From the NCBI GenBank assembly GCA_021732085.1, contig JAKFVQ010000008.1, forward strand, positions 124,001 through 188,000: a stretch of 64,000 bases of DNA. Direction: 5' to 3'. Source of the stretch: Candidatus Obscuribacterales bacterium (GTDB lineage Bacteria; Cyanobacteriota; Vampirovibrionia; Obscuribacterales; Obscuribacteraceae). Numbering within the stretch: position 1 is the first letter of the stretch; each line of letters starts with the position of its first letter. The notes beneath the pieces are model-generated. The model made no database searches. It saw nothing but the letters and a program-made list of their open reading frames with translations, and was not told where the DNA came from. Of this stretch, positions 1 to 9,290 are shown in pieces. A program made the translations under genes and the position numbers.

Positions 1-285
1 CCGGTCACCATTTTGAACGGCACGCGACAATTCGATTTCTTCCTTGCCTGTCAGCAAACGGAATTTACCAATCTCCTTGAGATAAGCCTTGGTAGAGTCT
101 TCCGGACCTACTACTGATTCGGCGGTGGATTCTTCCTGTGTCTCGGAATCGAGTGATTCTTCCGATTGGTCAATGTCATCGGAGAACGCTTCAACATTTC
201 CAAAGCCGAAGTCGTCGGAGTCAGAACCGTACGAAACATACGATTCGTCCAAAAGTACTGTGTTTGTTTTCCTTGATGTTCGCAT
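1..285 (-). CDS. rpoD: RNA polymerase sigma-70 factor, N-terminal part (runs off the window)
   Basis: The minus strand reads open from an ATG at 285 to the window edge, giving 95 residues. After about 60 acidic, Ser/Asp/Glu-rich residues comes DSTKAYLKEIGKFRLLTGKE, then EEIELSRAVQNGD. This is the classic sigma-70 region 1.2 signature (KxYLxEIGxxxLLTxxEEIEL) of primary or group 2 sigma factors, which recruit RNA polymerase to promoters. An in-frame TAA lies directly before the ATG, so this start is firm unless a later codon is used. A weak GTGAG stands upstream as ribosome site. The acidic stretch is short compared with the full region 1.1 of long primary sigma factors. Whether this is the primary or an alternative sigma cannot be decided without regions 2-4. 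Confidence 0.88.
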   Translation of the reverse strand, partial: MRTSRKTNTVLLDESYVSYGSDSDDFGFGNVEAFSDDIDQSEESLDSETQEESTAESVVGPEDSTKAYLKEIGKFRLLTGKEEIELSRAVQNGDR

Positions 286-634
286 TTAATACTCACAGTA
301 AAATTCGCGCGCCCAAAGCTTCCGAGAGAGAGAAGAAGCTGGTCGCACATCTGCCATACCTATGTACTGTGAATATAGATCGCTCTTAGCAAGAGCAACC
401 AGGGTCAAAAAGCGGATTTTCCAAACGGAAAACGCCCGATAGACAGGTTTTTGCAGATTAAATGCGAGGATTCGGCATTGCCACCTATCGACGACCAATT
501 TTGCAAAGCATTTCCAGGCAAGACTTACAGGCCCTGGGCTGCCGGGTCCAGGCGGGGGTGGACCAGGAGGGAAAGTTGGCAAGAGTGGGTACATAGAGAT
601 ATGAAGGGGACTTAACATTTCGTGGGGCAATCCG
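286..634. other. Intergenic region between divergent sigma and LysM-protein genes
   Basis: About 350 bases between two divergent genes must hold both promoters. I see a small palindrome, GCTCTT-AGC-AAGAGC, at 382-396, about 100 bases upstream of the sigma ATG, which could be a regulator site. No convincing -35/-10 pair stands out on either strand. The short open frames here look random. Confidence 0.4.
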
Positions 635-3600
635 ATGGCCGGAGACGGCGACGACAACGAAGTAAACTCCAAGAAGTCGCCTGAAGATCAGGGTCAAGCG
701 GAGAAAGATGGTTCGGAGAACAGATCTCCGGAGCAGGATCGGGCCGAGGAAATTGCCAGCGATCAAAAGCGCGCCACCGGGGAATTTCAGACCGAAGCGC
801 TCAATGAGTTCAAAGCCGAATCACAGCGAAAAACCGCAGAGAATAAGAAGCCGGATGTGCCGGAAGCTGGACAGTTGGATACCATGACCGGACAGGTCCA
901 TGAAGAGAAGGCTGACGCCGAAAAAGATTCGGAAAAGCAGAATAGCAACGACGGTCCAAACGACTCAAAAGATAAAGACTCAAAAGATAAGGACTCAAAG
1001 TCTAACGATTCAAAAGACGACAATTCAAAAGAAAAGAACGCAAAAGAACATGCTGAAGACTCGGGTGAATCTGACGGGGGGGAAGCGCCTCCCGAGGACG
1101 AAAAGCAGCAAAAACACAGAGGTCTGGGCGGAGAAGCTGCCAATGAGGACAGGAAGCAGCAGCACAGAGGTCTTGGCGAAGAACGCTCTCAATCCCGGAG
1201 CCTAAATGGAGACCAACTGGACCTTTCGACCGGCAAAGTTCTGAATGAAGCCTCAGAGTCTCGGGCGACAGAGCATGGACAGAACGCAGGACGTCCCACA
1301 GATGGCAGTGAGCCAGAAGCAAAGCAATCGCGACCCGGCGCAGATCTTGCCGGCAATAACGCAAGCGCTGCGCCCCGTGATGGTTCGTCTAATAATGTTG
1401 CTGATTTACGACCGGATAAGCCTGTAAATTCAGCTGACAATACAGTCAACCATTCCGCAGAAGCTCCCACCCAAGTAATGAACCCTGGGGCGAATGCAGA
1501 AAATGCAGTTATAGCGTCACGAGATAGCAAACCTGTTAGCGCCGGTGACAACACCGTAACTGCGAGCGACAATTCCGCTCGAGAAGCGCAAGTGGCGCCA
1601 GCTGCAGATTCAACGGTAAACAACAACAACAACAACAATCCGGCATCAGCAAAGCAAGACACCGAAAAACCTGCAACCGCAACTGACGCAAATGTTACAC
1701 CGAATGCGGTGACGCAGAATCCGGCAACGAACTCACTTAATTCATTTAGCCCACCGAGCAAGCCTTTGGAAGGAGCCACGACACCCCAAGCATCATCTTT
1801 TAGATCCTTTGATACCACTAGGAATTTGAGCACGAACGCCTTCCAACCCGGGGACCCATTGCCTGAAGTGAAGACAGTAGCGGTACGTACAGTGACCAAT
1901 AACGGTGCGGATAGACCTGCCACCACGGCCGGTGACCAACAAACAAGCGCGCCACAAGAAAATCAAACAGCACCAAGGGAACAACAGACAACTCCTCAGG
2001 GCGAGCAGACGACTCCTCAGGGTGACCGCCCTTCGGTGCCTCAAGGCGAGCAGAAGCCCGCACAGACCACGCAGGGATTGTTTTCGCCAGAGTCAATTGC
2101 TTCAAAGCCTGTGCCTTTAGAAACGCAGCCGCGAGCAAATGACACCAGCAGTAATGCCACGCAGAGCGCTCCGGATGCAAACAACAATCCTTTAACTCCG
2201 AAAGTTGTGAAAACAGAGCGTGTAACAACGCAGGTCCAAGGTGACCTACCAGGCAGCACTCCCATCTTACAGTCAAATTCATTCCAGCCGACGCCGGAAG
2301 CGCAGAGGGACGTTCCGATTACGACAGTCAATACCGTAAATGCAAACGATCGGCTACCGCAGTCAACAAATACTGATTCTTCAACGCAGCACAATTCGGG
2401 CGACAACACTGCTGCGCAACCGAGACAGCAGGCAGCTCCATCAAGCGATATTATGTTCAACCCGACTCCCATCGCGGAACAGAGAGTCGAGCTTCAGTCA
2501 GGATCAGCGCAAACAGGAAGCGCCAGCGATCAGAACGCATCCAAAGCACCAGCTGGAAGTAGCGGAGTCTTCTTTGATTCAACACCGCTAGCAAACCAGC
2601 GAGTGGAAATGTCCGGCGGCAACACCCTTAGTCAAGCCCAGGAAGCATACCGCCAGGAGCCTTCCAGTGGAAGCGGCAGTGCGTTGAACAACATGATGTT
2701 CAACCCTGAGCCAATCGCGCAGCAGAATCCATCCAATTATGAGCAACCATCGGCTGGCTCGGCAGGTAATTCACTCGACGCCAGACCAGTCACAACCCAA
2801 ACCGTTCACGAACAAGTCGGGGGCCCAAGCTTAGGCTATGAAAGCCCCAGCTCTGGCAGCTTTACTCCACACAATGAGCCGTTGAGCCAGAATGTCACGA
2901 TGGCTGAGGTACGCCCGAGCTCTGGTGCAGGAGATTATGGCAGCAGTGGCTCTGACCTGGGTGGTGGTGCCAATCAGCTCGGTGGCAAAAATCCTGGATA
3001 CGATATGCTCAGCCCGACTCCTATAGCCGAGCAAAATGGCGGTCTCCATGGTTCCGGCTCAGGAGAGCATGGACTGGCATCCACCAATAGCGGCATACGA
3101 CCGGAAAGCGCGACGGCATCTGCGACAGCAAGCCACCAACCATCAGGTCTTGACAGTGGCGCACACGGCTCGGCAAGTTCTACTGCAAATTTGGACGGCT
3201 CCAGCCAGTCGCTCACGCGGTCGGCAAACCCAGCAGAGACTGCAAGTAATCACAATAGCTCCTCATCGCATGATTCGGTGCCGGTTACTGGAAATGACAA
3301 AGCACAGCCTCAGCAGCTCGCGAGCACCGCACCCGATACCACCAGGGTGGACGCAAAGAATCCTGACGTAGCAAACAAGCCTGCTGACGGTTCGGCAGAA
3401 AAGCCGCCTTCTGCGATGCCGACATTAGAACGCAATGTAGCAGAACGAACAGCGCAGCCAGTCGCGGATGTGAACAACAGGCCAAACATTATGGCATCTG
3501 CCGGCAAAGATACAAACGAAGGTTCCAACACGACTCAGCAAGAACGCCTGCAAAGAATTGAGAATCTTGCCCGAATGGCGCAAGCCTTTGTGTCAATGGA

Positions 3601-5002
3601 TGTGCCAAGGCTGCCAGGACAGGTCAATGTTAGCGACAACCAAAACGGCAAATCCAGTTTTCCACAAGGCAGTAACATCGCTCTTTCTCGGAACTCTACC
3701 GGCTCGGTAGTCGGAACTCCTGGCGAGCTGGCACGTAGTACCGTAGATGGTGCTCGCAGCATGACAGCCAACACCGATCGTTTTGCAGGAGCAGTCTCTT
3801 TGAGCACGCTCACAGGAAAGGGCACAGATGGCATCCTCGGTCTGAACGGTCAAATTAGCCGTGTAGGGACTGATGGACGTTTGGTGGGCAACGCTGGACA
3901 ATTCAGCGCGCTTACAAGTGGCAGAGGTTTGTTCGGAGATAACCGCGTCGGCCTACCAGGAGAGAACCGTACATTTAGGGGACTGGGAACCGATGGATTC
4001 AACAATTCCCAGCAAAATGGCGGACGCGTTCGATTTGATGGCCGGACAGGAAATCCAACAGGACGAGGCACCGGAGTTGATGGCAGCAGAGGAATTCGTG
4101 GAAGCGCATTCGATCAGCAACTCATAAGCCCCATCGGCGTAGCTGGAAGCAAGCTTAACGACAGCACCCTCACATTCAAGAACGGCCGGCTGGATTTCAG
4201 CTCCGGAGGCAAACGCTATCTCACTGGTGTGGAAATTGCACTTGCAGCAGCCCTGGCGGCAGCCGCTATTGCGAAGAAGCGTCCGGAAGATGATCTAAGC
4301 GATGAGGACTTGGCAAAGGGACAACTAAGCGAACTCCTGGAGGGATCGGGCGATGAGCAAAAAGATGTAAAAACGGCCAAAGACGGTATGTATTTCCGTC
4401 AATCGGTCGCGGCAGCAAACCTCTTTCAACGCCCCACACACTTGGTGCAACCAAACGAGAGCCTTATCAGCATCGCAGAAGATTACTTCAATGACAGCGA
4501 CATAGCTTGGCTTATTGCTGACATCAACGCTGCAAACATCATCCAACATTTCGAAGATGGCAAACGCATCGTTGAACTGAAGAGCCGCCAAGAAATTCAA
4601 CTTCCATTACCGTCTGAAATCACCGAGTTTTTCGCAACTAAGTCGAAAGAACACAAAGGCGAGCTTATTGTTACCATCATCGTTGAATCACAAATTGATA
4701 CCGAGCTGCTCAACAATTTCCTTGGCACCATAGTTGGTGCCGCGCAAACGGCTCAAGCTCCGGAGCCATCAACAATGATTGCAGCACCTGCTGTTTTAGC
4801 CAATAAGGCAGAAGCATCTTTCCAAGACGACACGCTTGCTGCTATCAGAAGCTTCGGAAAGAACATTATGCCTACAGTGCATGCCTTGCTCAACTCTGGA
4901 AAGAATTTGCGAACATTCATCTCGCGAGTGGATGAAGTTCCGCCAACGCCAACGTCACCGCCTTCTTTGAAAGCAGTCGAGAAGGATAAGGTCACCGCTT
5001 GA
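635..5002 (+). CDS. Giant low-complexity protein with one membrane-like segment and a C-terminal LysM-like domain (1455 aa)
   Basis: Roughly the first 1000 residues are disordered and rich in Asn, Ser, Gln, Pro, Glu and Thr. They include a run of DSKDKDSK-like units near residues 109-138 and a poly-Asn tract near 330. A degenerate motif of the form F(N/D)PTPIAEQ recurs near residues 610, 650, 690 and 793. A Gly/Arg-rich zone follows. Near residues 1195-1212 an Ala-rich hydrophobic helix precedes a Lys/Arg stop. At about 1263-1325 a LysM-like fold starts with THLVQPNESLISIAEDYF and contains a DIAWLIADINA helix. LysM domains bind peptidoglycan, so this may be a cell-wall-anchored or envelope protein. 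There is no N-terminal signal peptide. GGGG about ten bases before the ATG can serve as ribosome site. The 3' end overlaps the convergent amine oxidase gene by 11 bases. Function unknown. Confidence 0.8.
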   Translation: MAGDGDDNEVNSKKSPEDQGQAEKDGSENRSPEQDRAEEIASDQKRATGEFQTEALNEFKAESQRKTAENKKPDVPEAGQLDTMTGQVHEEKADAEKDSEKQNSNDGPNDSKDKDSKDKDSKSNDSKDDNSKEKNAKEHAEDSGESDGGEAPPEDEKQQKHRGLGGEAANEDRKQQHRGLGEERSQSRSLNGDQLDLSTGKVLNEASESRATEHGQNAGRPTDGSEPEAKQSRPGADLAGNNASAAPRDGSSNNVADLRPDKPVNSADNTVNHSAEAPTQVMNPGANAENAVIASRDSKPVSAGDNTVTASDNSAREAQVAPAADSTVNNNNNNNPASAKQDTEKPATATDANVTPNAVTQNPATNSLNSFSPPSKPLEGATTPQASSFRSFDTTRNLSTNAFQPGDPLPEVKTVAVRTVTNNGADRPATTAGDQQTSAPQENQTAPREQQTTPQGEQTTPQGDRPSVPQGEQKPAQTTQGLFSPESIASKPVPLETQPRANDTSSNATQSAPDANNNPLTPKVVKTERVTTQVQGDLPGSTPILQSNSFQPTPEAQRDVPITTVNTVNANDRLPQSTNTDSSTQHNSGDNTAAQPRQQAAPSSDIMFNPTPIAEQRVELQSGSAQTGSASDQNASKAPAGSSGVFFDSTPLANQRVEMSGGNTLSQAQEAYRQEPSSGSGSALNNMMFNPEPIAQQNPSNYEQPSAGSAGNSLDARPVTTQTVHEQVGGPSLGYESPSSGSFTPHNEPLSQNVTMAEVRPSSGAGDYGSSGSDLGGGANQLGGKNPGYDMLSPTPIAEQNGGLHGSGSGEHGLASTNSGIRPESATASATASHQPSGLDSGAHGSASSTANLDGSSQSLTRSANPAETASNHNSSSSHDSVPVTGNDKAQPQQLASTAPDTTRVDAKNPDVANKPADGSAEKPPSAMPTLERNVAERTAQPVADVNNRPNIMASAGKDTNEGSNTTQQERLQRIENLARMAQAFVSMDVPRLPGQVNVSDNQNGKSSFPQGSNIALSRNSTGSVVGTPGELARSTVDGARSMTANTDRFAGAVSLSTLTGKGTDGILGLNGQISRVGTDGRLVGNAGQFSALTSGRGLFGDNRVGLPGENRTFRGLGTDGFNNSQQNGGRVRFDGRTGNPTGRGTGVDGSRGIRGSAFDQQLISPIGVAGSKLNDSTLTFKNGRLDFSSGGKRYLTGVEIALAAALAAAAIAKKRPEDDLSDEDLAKGQLSELLEGSGDEQKDVKTAKDGMYFRQSVAAANLFQRPTHLVQPNESLISIAEDYFNDSDIAWLIADINAANIIQHFEDGKRIVELKSRQEIQLPLPSEITEFFATKSKEHKGELIVTIIVESQIDTELLNNFLGTIVGAAQTAQAPEPSTMIAAPAVLANKAEASFQDDTLAAIRSFGKNIMPTVHALLNSGKNLRTFISRVDEVPPTPTSPPSLKAVEKDKVTA

Positions 5003-6428
5003 GTCTTGCTGAGACTTTCATAATTTGCTGGGCAGCTTTCTCTCCAGTCAAATAAGCGGCGTCTGCACTTGAATAGTGTTCACTGTTGCAGGCTTCGCCA
5101 GCGAAGAACAATTTCTCGTCTACCGCTGCGCCCAAAGCATCGTAAAGAGCGGTTGAGGCCCCAACTGGAACATACGAATAGGATCCTAAAGAAAACGGAT
5201 CGATTCCCCATGATGTGCATTTCGTAGCAACCGGAGCTGGTACCTTTTCACCATACATTTTTCTAAGAACTGATAAGCAAGCTGAGACCACATTTTCACT
5301 GGATTGGCCTTCCAACTGCTCGGCGAAGCGCCCGACATTGAATGCCACTAAGACAGGCTTGTCGCAGAATTTGGCGAGATTGAAAAAGATCGGCCATTGG
5401 TCAGCGTGTTCACCGGCATATTCAATCCATGTATAGTCGGCTGACCAAAAACGCTCTTTAAAGCTCAAATAGACTTTGTCGAAGATTCCCATTGCCAGTC
5501 CTTCAATGGCTTGCAACTTAGACAAAGGCAAATCAGGAGCAAAGTCTACTGTCCGCTTCTTCAAGACTCCAAGCGGAAGCGTAACGACAGCAAAATCTCC
5601 CGCAAATCGCTCACCGGAGGCGGTGACAATAGCTACACCCTCTCCGGAATAGTCTATTGACTTAACGACTTGCAAGAGCCTGATGTCCAGTGAGCGCGCG
5701 AGGCATTCAACAATAGCGCAATAGCCATTAGGCACTAAATAATCACCACCAGTAAACGATTCATCATCATCAAATGATTGCAAAGACAAGAGATCGGCAT
5801 TCGTCGCGTAGTCGTTCTCAATGTCAGTGGAGATGACATGTTTGATGAGCTCGGCATCGCGGGGCGAAAGTTTTAAGTCAGGAATTAGCTCGGCAATAGC
5901 ACTGGCAAGTGAACGATCCTCCTTCATAGAACTATTCTGCATCTTGCCTAGCCTCCTTCTCAGTTTAGAAAAGGCAGCCTTCAGTTCGGCAACAGAAGAA
6001 GCCTTAAGCTCTTCCCCATCCCTTTGAAATATTTGCGGCATGGACTCGTAGGCACAATCGATGGTCTTAATTCCATTTTCTTGAGTAATCTTGTACAAGG
6101 GATTTCCAGTTATGCCGTGAATCCAGGACGCCCCTAGTTCTATGGGAACGCCTAGAGAATCCTTGTCAGTGAGAATTCGTCCGCCGATGCGATTTCGAGC
6201 TTCCAAAACAAGCACTTCAAATCCGTTTGATTTCAGAGACTGAGCAGCTGCGAGCCCTGACATTCCAGCTCCTACGACAAGGACTTTCTTGCCTTTCCCC
6301 TTTGTCGCAGCAGTTTCTAGAATTCGGTTTTGCGAAGTTGCTGGCTGCTGTGCCAGGATCGCCAACAGCGAAGCACTGCCGCCAATCTTTAGAAGTTGCC
6401 TTCTCGATACTGAATTAGTTTCACTCAC
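4992..6428 (-). CDS. Flavin-containing amine oxidase with Tat signal
   Basis: 478 residues. The N-terminus carries SRRQLLKIGG followed by a hydrophobic stretch, a twin-arginine export signal, so the folded FAD protein probably acts in the periplasm. From about residue 48 the dinucleotide-binding motif VLVVGAGMSGLAAAQSL is followed by VLEARNRIGGR and a GASWIHG segment. The C-terminus holds LFFAGEACN...YLTGEKAA, the second FAD-binding region. This order is that of the monoamine/polyamine oxidase family, which oxidises amines to aldehydes with release of ammonia and H2O2. The exact substrate (polyamine, amino acid or other amine) cannot be read from the sequence. Convergent with and overlapping the LysM gene. 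It lies about 100 bases downstream of the transglutaminase-like gene on the same strand and may share its transcript. Confidence 0.85.
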   Translation of the reverse strand: MSETNSVSRRQLLKIGGSASLLAILAQQPATSQNRILETAATKGKGKKVLVVGAGMSGLAAAQSLKSNGFEVLVLEARNRIGGRILTDKDSLGVPIELGASWIHGITGNPLYKITQENGIKTIDCAYESMPQIFQRDGEELKASSVAELKAAFSKLRRRLGKMQNSSMKEDRSLASAIAELIPDLKLSPRDAELIKHVISTDIENDYATNADLLSLQSFDDDESFTGGDYLVPNGYCAIVECLARSLDIRLLQVVKSIDYSGEGVAIVTASGERFAGDFAVVTLPLGVLKKRTVDFAPDLPLSKLQAIEGLAMGIFDKVYLSFKERFWSADYTWIEYAGEHADQWPIFFNLAKFCDKPVLVAFNVGRFAEQLEGQSSENVVSACLSVLRKMYGEKVPAPVATKCTSWGIDPFSLGSYSYVPVGASTALYDALGAAVDEKLFFAGEACNSEHYSSADAAYLTGEKAAQQIMKVSARLKR

Positions 6429-6535
6429 TTTGCAGGGCTGCCTTTCGCCAAATTACCCAAACAAGGCTCAATCAAGCCTTTCAAGATCTTCGCAGAAGCA
6501 AGCTCTTTCGTCCTTGCCGAATTTCTAATATGCAT

Positions 6536-7633
6536 CTATTTGGTCTGCCAGCTTGTTTGCGCAGTATATCCATCGACAGTCCCTTTGCCTGTCACCCAAA
6601 AGGCTGGACACTGCAGATTTCTCAGAGTTGAAATGCCAAACCACACCGTATCCAACATGAGATCGGTATCGATGTGAAATACAACAAAATTAGAATCAAC
6701 TTTGCCGAAAAAGTTCATGGGGTCGACACTTTTGCTACTCACGGCGCCGGACATTTCAACCGGAACCCAACCGATTCCGTTTGCGTAGAATTCTGATTTG
6801 ACATGGCATTGTCCAGATCCATTGGCGACGCTGTCAGGCTCAGCGTCCTTTTTTAGCCAACGCCCAACTAACGATCGTGCTGGAATACCATTTGCTCGCA
6901 AGGCTCCAACCAGCAGCCAGGATAAGCCACCACAATCAGTGGCGTCTTGTCCGCAGAGAACGGATATGTGTCGATCTTGTTTAGCATCATAAGCGTAACT
7001 GTATTGCTTTCGAATCCTTGCGAACACACGCCAGGCGAATTCTATATCGCGCTCGCTATCGCGGCGAATAAGTCCATTGTTTTGCAGCCAAGCTTTGAAT
7101 TCCGCCGAGCTAAAATTTTCAGTTTCATTCGCCGCTGTATAAAGTTTGCGCTCAGCTGCTGAAAGTGGCGCCACAGCAGCATTAGCCGGACCGGGTTTCA
7201 ATTCTCTACCAGTGCATGTCAGCTGGTATGTCGTACGCGTGCCGAGCTTTTTGAATAACTTTTCGTTCTTAGCAGAGACCAAAGATCGCAATAAGTAGCG
7301 GTGTTCAGGGCTGAGTTCTTTAACATACTGCCCAGCATCACTACTGTCATCAATATGGATCTTCACATCAGTCAAATGCTGTTGCGGAAGTTCCGGCGGA
7401 GCTGGATTAAAAACTATCCACTGTAAAGCCTGAAGCGCGGGCGCAGAGATATTGAGTTTCAATATCGCCGTTACTGGCTTAACCTGACCTGACTCTAAGT
7501 GGCATTCCTTATAAGGAAAGGTGGATGCAATGGCGGGAAGAGAAGCGAAGAAGTTGCAAAATAACGTGCTGATTGCAGCAGCAACACTGAGCGCCACACG
7601 CGAACTAGAGTTTGAGCAACGTGACAGAGGCAT
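6536..7633 (-). CDS. Exported transglutaminase-like domain protein
   Basis: 365 residues. A hydrophobic N-terminal segment of about 35 residues ending in LPAIA fits a signal peptide. The C-terminal half has the transglutaminase/protease-like core: Cys in TDCGGLSWLLVGALRANGIP (about residue 232), then ARSLVGRW, His in QCHVKSEFY (about 277), then GWVPVEMS. In most family members the last motif is WVPVDP, with Asp completing the Cys-His-Asp triad. Here Glu takes that place. The protein may still be an active Cys hydrolase or a binding protein. Its N-terminal region (about 36-180) is not recognised. It precedes the Tat amine oxidase on the same strand. Confidence 0.75.
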   Translation of the reverse strand: MPLSRCSNSSSRVALSVAAAISTLFCNFFASLPAIASTFPYKECHLESGQVKPVTAILKLNISAPALQALQWIVFNPAPPELPQQHLTDVKIHIDDSSDAGQYVKELSPEHRYLLRSLVSAKNEKLFKKLGTRTTYQLTCTGRELKPGPANAAVAPLSAAERKLYTAANETENFSSAEFKAWLQNNGLIRRDSERDIEFAWRVFARIRKQYSYAYDAKQDRHISVLCGQDATDCGGLSWLLVGALRANGIPARSLVGRWLKKDAEPDSVANGSGQCHVKSEFYANGIGWVPVEMSGAVSSKSVDPMNFFGKVDSNFVVFHIDTDLMLDTVWFGISTLRNLQCPAFWVTGKGTVDGYTAQTSWQTK

Positions 7634-7735
7634 ATTCAGATTCCAGGGCGAGGTTCACCATATAGTGTCTCAAATCTTACGACTAGTTTGCTCAGTTTTA
7701 GCCCCGCCGTTCTTATGGCTTGAGTAATTTCCACT

Positions 7736-8809
7736 TTATCTTCGTCTAATTGCGTCGCTGTATTCTCGACGCAAGTGCTCCATCAACGCTTCCATTATTT
7801 GTTCTCTTGTTGAACCTTCAGGCGCGCCTGCAAGCAATCGGAAGCGTTCAAACATCGCATTATCCACTTGCTGATTTGTTGCATTAGCCGGCAGCCCTAG
7901 TGAATCGGTGAGTCTTCGCCGGATATTTTCGAGGAAAGCCCTTTCTATTGCCTCCGGACTAGAACCGGCAGGCAAACCAAGAGACTCGGCGAAGCTGTCA
8001 TTCAAGTGTTGTGCAAGTGCACGTTCTGTTTCTTCCGGGCTTGCATCTGGCGGCAAACCAAGAGACTCATTCAAAGCCCGGGTGGATCTATCAACCAGAG
8101 CAGCTGTGACATCATCTTCAGTGGCATCTGCCGGCAGACCCAATTCTTGGCGCAACTGGGCTTGATTTCGTGCATTCATTGCGTCTTGAACTTCCTGCTC
8201 TGTTGCAGAATTCGGCAGACCAAGTGATTCTCTCAAGCGATCCTGATTCTGTTGATCCATTCTTCGTCGAACATCGGCATCAGTCGCATCAGCCGGAAGA
8301 CCCAAAGACTCTCGAAGACGCCCAGCATTTCGCACCTCCATCGCCCGCGCGACATCAGCATCAGTGGCATCGTTCGGAAGTCCAAGGTACTGCCTTAGTC
8401 TCTGTGCACTTTGACGTGCCATCTCCTCAGCATTTGCGTCATTGCTGGAAGCAGTGGAGGATGGCTGCGCATCTTCGTGCCGTTCTCCAGATTGACGACT
8501 GCCAGGCTTAGTTTCTTCTGGGCGGGTTGTATCTGAAGCACTGGGTTTAGTATCATCGCGATCAGGACGGGCTGCACTAGAATAATCGGGGCTGGCTGCA
8601 CTTACTAGCATCAAAGAACCCAGCTGTTGCTCAGCTGCAGACAGGGATGCGCTGTTCATACTATCGATTCGACCTAGAGCGTCGCGCGTCCCCTCACGGC
8701 TCGGCGTAATCACAGCTTGCGACAAATTTTCCGCTTGCTGTTCACCGGATCGGTCTGCAGCATCTGGTACACGATCGCGATTGTTTTCAGGCTCAAGTTC
8801 AGTCGCCAT
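7736..8809 (-). CDS. Protein with eight tandem 27-residue LGLP repeats (357 aa)
   Basis: Residues 1-134 are polar and disordered (Asp, Glu, Ser, Thr, Arg, Pro). From residue 135 to the end are eight units of 27 residues with consensus LRESLGLPxDATDxDVxxAM. The spacing is constant for seven units, and the eighth is shortened at its start. Each unit should form two short helices joined by the LGLP-DAT turn. The turn resembles the LG-x-DA(S/T)-x-EI turn at the start of J domains and phrases common in phage scaffold/protease proteins, but no whole known domain is evident. There is no signal peptide or membrane segment. Copies have diverged at DNA level, so the array is old and kept by selection. 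Function unknown; a repeat scaffold for protein binding is my best guess. Confidence 0.75.
   Translation of the reverse strand: MATELEPENNRDRVPDAADRSGEQQAENLSQAVITPSREGTRDALGRIDSMNSASLSAAEQQLGSLMLVSAASPDYSSAARPDRDDTKPSASDTTRPEETKPGSRQSGERHEDAQPSSTASSNDANAEEMARQSAQRLRQYLGLPNDATDADVARAMEVRNAGRLRESLGLPADATDADVRRRMDQQNQDRLRESLGLPNSATEQEVQDAMNARNQAQLRQELGLPADATEDDVTAALVDRSTRALNESLGLPPDASPEETERALAQHLNDSFAESLGLPAGSSPEAIERAFLENIRRRLTDSLGLPANATNQQVDNAMFERFRLLAGAPEGSTREQIMEALMEHLRREYSDAIRRR
7739..8407 (-). repeat. Coding array of eight 81-bp units
   Basis: This stretch codes for the eight 27-residue units of the LGLP repeat protein. Unit boundaries fall every 81 bases. The LGLP and DAT/NAT/DAS cores are kept in nearly all units while flanking codons differ, so the repeats are conserved at protein level rather than as recent DNA duplications. 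Confidence 0.8.
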
Positions 8810-9290
8810 ATAAATTACCCGCCAAAATTAGTAACAAGCACATATTGCCTTTCAGCGAGCAAAAATTACAGGGTCAATTACGCCGAACTCAAATGTTCAT
8901 TTGTGCACTTTCGAGCAGTAGTTAACGCTTGTCTCCCAAGGATCTCCCGGATTTCTCCCAAAATATATCTGTGAGAATTCGAAGCATTTAGTTGCGGGAT
9001 TTGAAGCAATAACGATTGTCCAATTTAGAAGATGGGCGAGGACAATTTGATTTCCCTGGGGTAATGGCCGGCCACACCGGCCATTACCCCAGAACTGCAG
9101 CAGCCCCCAAACGATTTGCTAGGAAATGCTTTCGGGCATTTTATTGATCATTCTGCGAAATCACGATCGGCCGGTGTGGCCGGCCATAACCTGAGTTAGG
9201 TATTAGTCCAAACTACACTGATACCACTTTAGGTGCCGACGGGACCCAGTAGAAGACGCTTGAACGGGGAAGCCAGCGAGCGATCCCTGC
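8810..9290. other. Intergenic region downstream of ftsY with large inverted repeats
   Basis: 481 bases between the end of ftsY and the start of the repeat-protein gene, both on the minus strand. It holds the inverted-repeat element described at 9056-9187. The part from 8810 to 9050 should contain the promoter of the repeat-protein gene, but I recognise no clear boxes. No convincing gene was found. Confidence 0.4.
9056..9187. repeat. Perfect 16-bp hairpin plus inverted second copy of its core
   Basis: CTGGGGTAATGGCCGG (9056-9071) and its exact complement (9077-9092) flank the 5-base loop CCACA. The core GGCCGGTGTGGCCGGCCAT reappears inverted at 9169-9187 as a perfect 19-base match to 9064-9082. 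The hairpin alone could end ftsY transcription on the minus strand, but no T-run follows. The second copy allows a longer alternative structure. This looks like a REP-type palindromic repeat or a structured 3' end. Confidence 0.7.

Noticed and set aside
1189-1926. Minus-strand open frame of 245 codons
   Set aside because: Antisense shadow of the low-complexity LysM protein; its Val/Leu/Ser-rich product follows from the codon use on the other strand.
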